Positions 7,081-13,759 of a stretch of DNA of 14,707 nucleotides are shown here, in pieces. How positions within the stretch are numbered: position 1 is the stretch's first letter; each line of letters starts with the position of its first letter. Under the pieces are notes generated by a model, which was not told the DNA's origin, made no database searches, and saw nothing but the letters and a program-made list of their open reading frames with translations. The stretch is from the NCBI GenBank assembly GCA_051278165.1, contig JBNMNW010000132.1:1-14707 (forward strand). Reading direction: 5' to 3'. Made by a program: the position numbers and the translations under genes. The DNA is from GCA-2684655 sp051278165 (GTDB lineage Bacteria > Planctomycetota > UBA1135 > UBA2386).

Positions 7081-8247
7081 TTAGGCTCCCAACCGCAGAG
7101 CGGCGACAGGTTGCAGGTTGCGGGCGCGCAGCGCGGGCGCGATGCCCGCGAGGATGCCGAGTGCAATGGCAAGGCTGATGCCGAGCATCAGCACCGCCGA
7201 CGAGATCTCGAAGCCAGGTATCTGCGACGAGATGGCGGACCACAGAGGTCGCTCCGCGCTCTTGGCTAAGAAGATGCCAACAGCGCCGCCGGTAGCGCAG
7301 ATCAACAGGGATTCGATGATCAGCATGCCGCCGATCTTGGCGTTGCCAAAGCCGAGAGCTTTCAAGATGCCGATGTCGCGCGTGCGTTCGCGAGCGGCCA
7401 TCAGCATGGTGTTAAGCACTGCGAAGAAGATCGCGAACAACACGCCGCCACCGATGCTAGCTAGCAGCGTCGGGACGCTGCCAAGCATGGTGATGAACTG
7501 GCGCTGAAACTCTGCTTCGGTGGTCACTCGAACAGCTTGCGGGCCGTTTTCGTATTCGGTTTCAATTGCCGCAATGACGCCATCCGGGTCGGTGTTCGGC
7601 GCCAGTCGCGTCAAGTAGACGCCGACGCCGTCTGGGCCGCCGACCGCGTTCTGTTCCTGGCTTTCACGCAGGTATTGGAAGTCGAAGAACATCGTCATCT
7701 GGTCGATGCTCAGCGAGTTCGAGTGGTAGATGCCGGCGACGTCAAACTCCCAGTTGCTGCCATCGCTGCGTGGAAAGATCGTGCCGATCAATGGCACGCG
7801 ATCGCCGACCTTCCAGCCGAAGCGCGCCGCAAGGTCTTCGCCGATGATGCAGCCAGTGCGGGACTTCTGCCAGTCCGCCAGCGAGCCTTCACGGATCTCA
7901 ATCTCAGGATAGCTGTCCTTCCACTTCTTGGGGTCGACCGCGAACTGGGCGAAGAAGTTGGACGTGTCCTGGTAGACGCCACCGAACCACTGGAATCGCA
8001 CGACGTCTTCGACGCCCGGCGTCGATTGGATCTTGCTGCCGTAGGCGTTAGGCAAACTGACGAACAGACTGACCGATGATTGCACCCAGAGTCGGGTGGA
8101 GCTGGCTTGGGCGACGGCTGCGTCGAGCCCGCGGCTGACTGCCATCAGGATACAGAGTAAGAACACGGCAATCGTGACCGAGCCGACGGTCAGGATCGCG
8201 CGCAGCGGATGGCCAAATAAGTTGCGCAGTAGCAGGCGGATTGGCAT
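7081..8247 (-). CDS. ABC transporter permease 1 (FtsX/MacB family)
   Basis: This 388-residue permease starts at ATG 8247, 3 bp after the ATPase stop, and ends 2 bp before permease 2, so translation is probably coupled. The N-terminal helix is about residues 16-37 (AILTVGSVTIAVFLLCILMA). A MacB-type periplasmic domain follows (about 40-255, including GCIIGEDLAARFGWKVGD). Three C-terminal helices come next, with the FtsX signature AARERTRDIGILKALGFGNAK between the first two. The end, ALRARNLQPVAALRLGA, is typical. It is a paralogue of permease 2 but clearly diverged, consistent with a heterodimer. Its charged RERTRDIGILKALGF stretch is the expected coupling helix contacting the ATPase. Confidence 0.9.
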   Translation of the reverse strand: MPIRLLLRNLFGHPLRAILTVGSVTIAVFLLCILMAVSRGLDAAVAQASSTRLWVQSSVSLFVSLPNAYGSKIQSTPGVEDVVRFQWFGGVYQDTSNFFAQFAVDPKKWKDSYPEIEIREGSLADWQKSRTGCIIGEDLAARFGWKVGDRVPLIGTIFPRSDGSNWEFDVAGIYHSNSLSIDQMTMFFDFQYLRESQEQNAVGGPDGVGVYLTRLAPNTDPDGVIAAIETEYENGPQAVRVTTEAEFQRQFITMLGSVPTLLASIGGGVLFAIFFAVLNTMLMAARERTRDIGILKALGFGNAKIGGMLIIESLLICATGGAVGIFLAKSAERPLWSAISSQIPGFEISSAVLMLGISLAIALGILAGIAPALRARNLQPVAALRLGA

Positions 8248-8250
8248 GGC

Positions 8251-9006
8251 TTAGCTCTCCTTGCTGCTGTTGGCCTTGCTGCTGCTGGCCTGACTGCCGC
8301 TAACGCCACCAGAGATCGCGTGATTCTCTTCGATGCGGCCAAGCTTGCCCTTGTCGAGATGGATTGTCTTCGATGCGTAGCTCGCCGCTTGCGGGTCGTG
8401 CGTGACCATCAAGATGGTCTTGTCTAGTTCGCGGTTGAGTTGTTGCAGCATCTCCAGCACGGCATCGGCAGTGCCCCGGTCGAGGTCGCCCGTTGGTTCG
8501 TCGGCGAGGATGACCTTGGGGTCGCTAGCGATGGCTCGCGCAATTGCGACGCGTTGCTCTTGACCGCCAGAGAGCTCACGCGGCTTGTGGTTCATGCGGT
8601 CCTTGAGGCCGACCAGTTCGAGCGCACGCTCGGCCTGCTCCCGGCGTTGGGCTTTGGACAATGGCGCGAGCAGCAGCGGCAGTTCGACGTTCTCGCGGGC
8701 GCTGAGCACTGGCAACAAGTTGAAGCCTTGGAAGACGAAGCCGACGTTCTCGGCGCGCCACTGAGCGAGCTCGCTGCGGTTCAGATCGTTGATGTCTTCG
8801 TCGCCGACACGAATCATGCCGCTGTCTGAGTAGTCGAGACCACCGACCAGATTTAGCAGCGTGGTCTTACCGGATCCGGACGGGCCCATGAGCGCGTAGA
8901 ACGTGCCGCCGTCCATGTCGAGGTCCAGCTCGTCAAGAACGCGCAGCGTCTCGCCGCCGCGGGAGTAAGACTTGGTGACGGCGCGCAAGATGATTGAGGC
9001 TGACAT
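8251..9006 (-). CDS. ABC transporter ATP-binding protein (LolD/MacB type)
   Basis: This 251-residue cytoplasmic ATPase powers the FtsX-type permeases. Every motif is present: Walker A GPSGSGKT (41-48), Q-loop Q93, signature LSGGQ (145-149), Walker B VILADEP (165-171), D-loop around 174-176 and H-loop H203. The signature is followed by E150 (LSGGQEQRVAIARA), where QQ or RQ is commoner. The core ends near residue 226. The remaining ~25 residues are a Ser/Lys/Ala-rich tail (SGSQASSSKANSSKES) encoded by degenerate 15-bp units, which is not a family feature. ATG 9006 is followed at once by the first conserved strand. It is the second gene of the operon, 115 bp after the adaptor gene and 3 bp before permease 1. 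Confidence 0.93.
   Translation of the reverse strand: MSASIILRAVTKSYSRGGETLRVLDELDLDMDGGTFYALMGPSGSGKTTLLNLVGGLDYSDSGMIRVGDEDINDLNRSELAQWRAENVGFVFQGFNLLPVLSARENVELPLLLAPLSKAQRREQAERALELVGLKDRMNHKPRELSGGQEQRVAIARAIASDPKVILADEPTGDLDRGTADAVLEMLQQLNRELDKTILMVTHDPQAASYASKTIHLDKGKLGRIEENHAISGGVSGSQASSSKANSSKES
8256..8300. repeat. Degenerate 15-bp repeat x3 encoding the ATPase C-terminal tail
   Basis: Units 8256-8270, 8271-8285 and 8286-8300 align as TCTCCTTGCTGCTGT, TGGCCTTGCTGCTGC and TGGCCTGACTGCCGC. On the minus strand they encode the last ~15 residues of the ATPase (GSQAS/SSKAN/SSKES-like). They are more diverged than the other arrays and rich in CTG triplets, so part of the similarity may be simple triplet bias. 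Confidence 0.55.
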
Positions 9007-9121
9007 GCTGAAAACTGGGCGGTGGTGCGGCTCGACGAGTTGGCCGGCACGGGATTCGGAATGGCTGGTAACGCGAACGGCTTTTGGCCGCAGGCGATAG
9101 TTGTTGGAGTTGCTGTTGGAG

Positions 9122-10534
9122 CTACTGCGATTCGATGCGAATGCGATCTCCGTCCTGCAATGAGGAGGGGGGATCGATCACGATGCGTTGGTTGGCGCGC
9201 AGGCCGGCATTGATGGCCACGCGACCGTTTTTGCGGTCGCCGGTTGTGACCTCCATGAATCGAACCGTGTCCCGTTCGACCAAGAAGGCGCCAGTCTTGC
9301 CGGCGATCTGCACAAGGGCTTCGGCCGGAATGATGATGTTGCGTGCCGCGACGCCACTCGAAGCGGTCGGCTCGGGTGCATCGGCGGCACGAAATACGAC
9401 GCGAACGCCCATTTCCGGACGCAGGCGGTCGTCGCGCCGTTGGAAGCGAACGCGCACTTCGACCGTGCCTTTTTGCCGGTCCGCTGTGGGCCAGATTCGA
9501 TCGACGATGCCGGCGTAGCGGTCGTCAGGGAATGCTTCCAGAAAGATGTCCGCTGCGGCACCGACCGTGACTGAAGACAGTGCCGATTCCGGTACATTGG
9601 CCTGCACCTCCAGGCTGTCGAAGTCGACCATGGTGCAGACGGCGCCGCGGGAGTTGCCACCACCTTGCACGTTCGGGGAGACGACTTCCCCGACTTCGGC
9701 GTCCTTGAGCACGACGATGCCGTCGAACGGGGCGCGGATATCGGTTTTATCCAAGGTGGCCTTGGCTTGGTCGCGGCCGGCCTTGGCGGCGTCGGCCTGA
9801 CCATTGGCCACTGCCACTTCCGCCGCGGCAACCTGGGCCCGCTGTACGGCTGTTTCTACGCGGGCATTGCTCGCGCCGATGCTGGCGACGAGCGACGCAA
9901 GGCGTGCAGTGGCTGCTGCGAAATCTCGGTCAGCCTGTTGCTGCCGGCGGATGCCTTCAATGCCCGTGCTGGTCAGTTGTGCCATGCGGTCCCGCTCTTG
10001 GACCGAAAAGTCGAGTTGCGTTTTGCCTTCATCGCGCAGCGCGGTTGCCGTCAGCAAAGAATTGCGCGCCTCGGTGATGGCAGCGTTGGCAACCGCGACG
10101 TTCGCTGTTGCGCGGGTCACGCCGGCGTTGGCCACCGCGAGATTTGCCTTCGATTGTTGCCATGCGGCCCGGAATTCATCTGAGAACAGGCGGGCGACGA
10201 TATCGCCCTCCTTGACGACCGATCCCTCGGTGACGTTGAGCTCGACGATCCGCCCTGGCACGTCTGACGACAAGGCCGCCCGGCGGGCTGCGACGACGTA
10301 GCCATTTGCCGCGGTGCCGCTGACCGCTGCGGCCGCTGCCGGAGCCGCTTCTTTGACTAGGAATGTGCGCACCTGGGGCAGGCGAACCTGGTCGAAGAAC
10401 TTGCTGGCCATCGGCCAGACCAGCCAACCGGCTCCCGCTAGCACCGCGAAGATGCCGAGCCGGATTGGCCACGGATTGCTGGTGCGGCGTTTCTTCTTGG
10501 GCTGGCGTTCGATCTTGAGGTCTTTGAGGTCCAA
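9122..10534 (-). CDS. Periplasmic adaptor (membrane fusion) protein, HlyD/MacA type
   Basis: This 470-residue adaptor links the ABC permeases to an outer-membrane channel. After a basic N-terminus (KKKRR, residues 13-17) there is a single signal-anchor helix (about 24-42), so the body is periplasmic. Residues ~80-115 are the first biotinyl-lipoyl half (VPGRIVELNVTEGSVVKEGD). A long Ala/Arg-rich alpha-helical hairpin follows (about 120-260), then the second lipoyl half (IRAPFDGIVVLKDAEVGEVV) and the beta-barrel and membrane-proximal domains (ending RIVIDPPSSLQDGDRIRIES). The start must be TTG 10534: an in-frame TAG lies two codons upstream and no ATG precedes the anchor. It is the first gene of the minus-strand operon. 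No TolC-like gene is in the window. A metal-efflux or lipoprotein-related role cannot be excluded. Confidence 0.9.
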   Translation of the reverse strand: MDLKDLKIERQPKKKRRTSNPWPIRLGIFAVLAGAGWLVWPMASKFFDQVRLPQVRTFLVKEAAPAAAAAVSGTAANGYVVAARRAALSSDVPGRIVELNVTEGSVVKEGDIVARLFSDEFRAAWQQSKANLAVANAGVTRATANVAVANAAITEARNSLLTATALRDEGKTQLDFSVQERDRMAQLTSTGIEGIRRQQQADRDFAAATARLASLVASIGASNARVETAVQRAQVAAAEVAVANGQADAAKAGRDQAKATLDKTDIRAPFDGIVVLKDAEVGEVVSPNVQGGGNSRGAVCTMVDFDSLEVQANVPESALSSVTVGAAADIFLEAFPDDRYAGIVDRIWPTADRQKGTVEVRVRFQRRDDRLRPEMGVRVVFRAADAPEPTASSGVAARNIIIPAEALVQIAGKTGAFLVERDTVRFMEVTTGDRKNGRVAINAGLRANQRIVIDPPSSLQDGDRIRIESQ

Positions 10535-10616
10535 TGGCTAACTCTGGGAGGCAGGTGGTCGCACAGGATACTGGACGACCTCTCGAATTGCTGGCCGCGG
10601 AGCGTAGGATCGCATC
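10535..10616. promoter_or_regulatory. Divergent promoter region between efflux operon and uspA-lon pair
   Basis: Both the minus-strand efflux operon (from 10534) and the plus-strand universal-stress gene (from 10617) must be initiated from or very near this 82-bp gap. TAGGAT at 10605-10610 could be a plus-strand -10 element, but it has no well-spaced -35 and lies only 6 bp before the start codon. No operator-like dyad was seen. Assignment rests on layout alone. Confidence 0.35.
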
Positions 10617-11072
10617 ATGGAGACATCGGTCGTGAAGCGCATTCTTGCGCCTGTCGATCTTGCGGAGTCCCGCGAGCCCGAACTCAGCTATGCCATTGGC
10701 TTGGCGGCGCAGCTGCGTGCCGAGTTGTTGTTGCTGGCGGTGATTGATACTCCGGCGACACTCAATCTGATTGGGCACCACGGCGCGACCGGAGGTGGGC
10801 GAAGCTTTGAGCAGGAGCTTCAGGAGGAAGTGAAGGCAAAGTTGCAGCGCCTTGTCGATCAGGCCGCCGAGGCTGGCGTGCAGGCCCTCGGTCATCTGAC
10901 GTTCTCCGAAGATGTCGAAGAGCAGATCTTGAAGGAGGCGCTGGTCGAACGGGTCGACCTAATTGTTGTTCGCTCCCAGGGTCGTCACGGATTCATGAAA
11001 GCATTGCTCGGTAGTACGGCTGGCGAAATCTTGAAAGCAGCGCCGTGTCCCGTCTTGGTGGCGCGCGCGTGA
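10617..11072 (+). CDS. Universal stress protein (UspA family)
   Basis: This 151-residue cytoplasmic single-domain Usp protein has the usual length. The N-terminal strand VKRILAPVDLAES (6-18) carries the conserved Asp of the nucleotide-binding fold. The C-terminal block VDLIVVRSQGRHGFMKALLGSTAGEILKAAPCPVLVARA is the standard Usp ending. The ATP-binding consensus G-2x-G-9x-G-S/T is met except at its first position, where Arg replaces Gly (RSQG-9x-GS), so nucleotide binding may be altered. The stop codon overlaps the GTG start of the Lon-like gene (GTGA, 11069-11072), which implies translational coupling and a shared role in stress-induced protein quality control. Confidence 0.88.
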   Translation: METSVVKRILAPVDLAESREPELSYAIGLAAQLRAELLLLAVIDTPATLNLIGHHGATGGGRSFEQELQEEVKAKLQRLVDQAAEAGVQALGHLTFSEDVEEQILKEALVERVDLIVVRSQGRHGFMKALLGSTAGEILKAAPCPVLVARA

Positions 11073-13648
11073 GTGCCGCTAAGGGAAGGGGTTCGAAAGG
11101 CAGCGGTAAGAGTGGTGGAGTTGGTGGCGAGCGGGCCGTGGGCAATCGCGCCGCTGGTCGCCGTACTGCTGGCAGCCGTGCTACTGGCAGCCGTGCTACT
11201 GGCAGTCAGCACGTCGGCGAGCAACCGGTTGGTGGCAGTCGGCGCATCGTCAAGGCGCGTGCGGCCAGTGATTCTGCCGCTGGTGCCTCGGGTTCGGTGC
11301 CTGTGGACCAGTTGCGTTGGACGTGCCCGCCACTGAAGCCATCGAAGAAGGCGCCGACCGCGAAGTTTTTGATCGGCCAAGATCGGCCGATGGCGGCTTT
11401 GCGCACAGGCTTGTCGATCCACGCGCAGGGCTACAATATCTTCGTGTCTGGGCTGATCGGTTCTGGTCGCACTGCGGTCGTGGAGATGCTGCTGCGCGAC
11501 ATCCAGCCGGTTTGTCATCGCGTCCCGGACCGCGTCTTCGTGACCAACTTGCGCGAACCCAACCGGCCGCTGTTGATCTCGTTGCCGCCAGGTCGCGGCC
11601 CCGCGTTCCGCAACGATCTGGTCGAGCTTGGTCGCGTCTTGCACGGCGCGTTACTCAATACGCTTCGGTCGCGGCCGCATCGCATGTCACGTCGCATGGT
11701 CAAACGAGCCAGCGGCATCCGTGAACGGCGCATCATGGACGCGCTGCAGCGGCAGGCCCTGAAGCAGGGTTGTGCGCTGGTGACGTTCCAGTCGCAAAAC
11801 GGTTCGTCGACGGCGGATATCTATCCCGTCATCGATGGCGAGCCGGTCACCCTCGAGGCGTTGTCGCAGTTGGTTCTCGATGGCAAGATCGACGACGATC
11901 AGCGGCAGCTACTGCTGCGTCAACGTGAACAGTTGCTTGAGCGACTGGATGAGGTCAGCGATCGTGTTCGCGAGGAGTTCATTCGCTCCGAAGGCGAACT
12001 GCGCACGATGGATCATCGCCTCGCCTGGAAGGTTCTGCAGAGCCATCACAAGGACTTCGTCAAGCAGTGGCCCGAGCCCGAGGTCGCGGATTGGTTGGAT
12101 CAAGCCGGTGAGTTCATCGAACGAAACCTGCGTGAGTTTGTCGGCACCGAGGTCGAGCTTGAGGACGATACCAAGGTGCTCGAGCTGCTGCCGGTCGCCG
12201 GTGAGCCGCGACTCGGCGAGTTCCAGTCGCAAGTCGTCAAGACATCGTTCACGGCGGCCTGTCCGGTCGTTATCGAGACCAACCCGACGTTTGGCAACTT
12301 GTTCGGCACGATCAGTGCGAGCGATCTGCCGGGGCCGTTGCAGGTGCATCCCGGATCGTTGTTGCGTGCCGAGGGTGGCTATCTGGTGCTGCGTTGCATC
12401 GATGTGGTGCGCGAGCCAGGTGTCTGGATGCATCTCAAGCGCGTGCTGCAATCGGGCTTGCTTGAGATTCGCGATTTCGATCTTGGGGCGGGGGCGCAAA
12501 CCGGCTCACTGCAGCCGCAGGCGATCCCTGTTGACGTCAAGGTCGTGCTGATCGGCGAGCCCGGCGTCTACGAACAACTAGCTGCTGAGGATCAGCAGTT
12601 CAGTCAGGTGTTCAAGATCCACGCCGAGTTCGACAGCACGATCCCCGTCAGCAAGCAGAGTCTGACTCGCTATGCGGGGTATCTGCAATGGTTGATCGAA
12701 GGCGAAGGCCTGCCCGAGATGCTGCCAGACGCGATGGCGGCGATCGCCGAATACGGGGCGCGCTGTGCTGGCCGTCGCGATCGACTGATCACGCGCTACA
12801 GCGAGCTTGGTGATCTCGCGCGCGAGTCGGCATTCCAAGCTAACGAGGCAGGCGCCGACAAGGTTACGCGCGAACATGTCGAGCTGGCGGTGACCATGCA
12901 GCGGCAACGGCATGACCTGGCACAGGAACTCACCGAGCGCGGCTACGCCGCTGGCTACATGCGGTTGTCGACGACCGGTTCCGTCGTTGGCCAGATCAAC
13001 GCCTTGACCGTTCTTGATACCGGCTCGATTGAGTTTGGTCGCCCGTGCCGCATTACGTGCAACTCGGGCGTCGCGACCGCGCAGCGTTCGGGCCTGGTCA
13101 ACATCGAAGGCCTGGCACAGCTGTCCGGACCGATTCACGACAAGGGCGTGATGATCCTTGAGGGCTTCCTGCTGCAAGAGTTTGGCGGCGATGGCCCTCT
13201 GTGCATGCAGGCGACCATCTGCTTCGAGCAGCTCTACAATGGCGTCGAGGGCGACAGTGCCTCGCTCGCGCAGTTGTTGGCATTGCTCTCTTCGTTAGCC
13301 AATGTGCCGTTGCTGCAAGGTCACGCGATCACCGGCTCGGTCAACCAGAAGGGCGAAGTGCAAGCCGTTGCTGGCGTCAACGAAAAGATCGAGGGCTTCT
13401 TCCGCCTGTGCAAAGCGCGCCGGCTGACCAAGAAGCAGGGTGTTGTTTTGCCGGCAGCCAACGTTGGCGACTTGATGCTCGACGTCGATGTCGTGCAAGC
13501 GGTCGAAGCGGGCAAGTTCTCGGTGCAATCCGTTAGCACGGTCAAGGACGCGATCGAGTTGCTAACCGGCCAGCCGGCGCTGACGGTGCTCGATGCCGTT
13601 CGTGCGACGTTGGCCCGCTTCCGCAAGGCTGCGGGCTTCAATCTCTAG
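11069..13648 (+). CDS. Lon-like ATP-dependent protease (LonB/YcbZ-type, S16 family)
   Basis: This predicted 859-residue AAA+ protease has the Lon Ser-Lys dyad. After a Gly/Ser/Arg-rich N-terminal extension (residues ~1-85) comes LRWTCPPLKPS, IIGQ-like FLIGQDRPMAALRTGLSI and AQGYNIFVSGLIGSGRT. The last contains a Walker A with Arg in place of Lys (128-135), which I believe is usual in this subfamily. A coiled region follows (about 275-320), then the second AAA half with EGGYLVLRCIDVV (435-447). The protease domain begins near 640. Catalytic Ser is S730 (GDSAS) and Lys is K773 (GVNEKIEGF); the 43-residue spacing equals that of E. coli Lon (S679-K722). GTG 11069 is preferred because it overlaps the uspA stop; an in-frame GTG at 11045 lies inside uspA. 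Its N-terminus is encoded by a 15-bp repeat array. The substrates are unknown. Confidence 0.88.
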   Translation: MSAAKGRGSKGSGKSGGVGGERAVGNRAAGRRTAGSRATGSRATGSQHVGEQPVGGSRRIVKARAASDSAAGASGSVPVDQLRWTCPPLKPSKKAPTAKFLIGQDRPMAALRTGLSIHAQGYNIFVSGLIGSGRTAVVEMLLRDIQPVCHRVPDRVFVTNLREPNRPLLISLPPGRGPAFRNDLVELGRVLHGALLNTLRSRPHRMSRRMVKRASGIRERRIMDALQRQALKQGCALVTFQSQNGSSTADIYPVIDGEPVTLEALSQLVLDGKIDDDQRQLLLRQREQLLERLDEVSDRVREEFIRSEGELRTMDHRLAWKVLQSHHKDFVKQWPEPEVADWLDQAGEFIERNLREFVGTEVELEDDTKVLELLPVAGEPRLGEFQSQVVKTSFTAACPVVIETNPTFGNLFGTISASDLPGPLQVHPGSLLRAEGGYLVLRCIDVVREPGVWMHLKRVLQSGLLEIRDFDLGAGAQTGSLQPQAIPVDVKVVLIGEPGVYEQLAAEDQQFSQVFKIHAEFDSTIPVSKQSLTRYAGYLQWLIEGEGLPEMLPDAMAAIAEYGARCAGRRDRLITRYSELGDLARESAFQANEAGADKVTREHVELAVTMQRQRHDLAQELTERGYAAGYMRLSTTGSVVGQINALTVLDTGSIEFGRPCRITCNSGVATAQRSGLVNIEGLAQLSGPIHDKGVMILEGFLLQEFGGDGPLCMQATICFEQLYNGVEGDSASLAQLLALLSSLANVPLLQGHAITGSVNQKGEVQAVAGVNEKIEGFFRLCKARRLTKKQGVVLPAANVGDLMLDVDVVQAVEAGKFSVQSVSTVKDAIELLTGQPALTVLDAVRATLARFRKAAGFNL
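11132..11206 (+). repeat. 15-bp tandem repeat x5 at the Lon-like N-terminus
   Basis: Five in-frame units (11132, 11147, 11162, 11177, 11192) encode RAVGN RAAGR RTAGS RATGS RATGS. The last two differ at one base (CGTGCTACTGGCAGC / CGTGCTACTGGCAGT) and divergence grows towards the start codon. This indicates expansion at the 3' end, before the conserved LRWTCPP segment. Confidence 0.88.
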
Positions 13649-13654
13649 GTCGTC

Positions 13655-13671
13655 GCCGCCAGCTCGGCGGC
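13655..13671 (+). terminator. Weak hairpin after the Lon-like gene
   Basis: A 6-bp GC-only stem (GCCGCC 13655-13660 / GGCGGC 13666-13671) with a 5-nt loop starts 7 bp after the stop codon at 13646-13648. No T run follows, so intrinsic termination is uncertain. It may instead stabilise the 3' end or act with Rho. Confidence 0.35.
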
Positions 13672-13690
13672 ATGTCTTAGGTGTCGGCTA

Positions 13691-13726
13691 ACTGATTCTT
13701 GTGGGTCAACTGATCCTTGTGGGTCA
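13691..13726. repeat. 18-bp direct repeat x2 in the convergent intergenic gap
   Basis: ACTGATTCTTGTGGGTCA (13691-13708) and ACTGATCCTTGTGGGTCA (13709-13726) differ at one base and are followed by a partial third copy (ACTGG). They lie in the 111-bp gap between the convergent Lon-like gene and the right-edge gene and are not in a credible coding frame. A 5-bp-stem hairpin (CCGAC 13732-13736 / GTCGG 13745-13749) lies just right of them. Confidence 0.8.
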
Positions 13727-13759
13727 ACTGGCCGACGAAGGGCTGTCGGTGACTTCGCC

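Noticed and set aside
7079..7243. Longer start for permease 2
   Set aside because: The added 55 residues are Arg/His-rich out-of-frame translation of permease 1. ATG 7078 sits 2 bp after the permease 1 stop and gives a normal FtsX beginning.
9007..9121. Small gene or regulatory RNA between the adaptor and ATPase genes
   Set aside because: Only 115 bp with a loose 12-bp quasi-repeat (9100-9123). No convincing start/RBS pair or stable hairpin was seen.
10176..10895. Minus-strand open frame spanning the divergent promoter and uspA
   Set aside because: It crosses two well-supported genes and shows no domain or membrane pattern.
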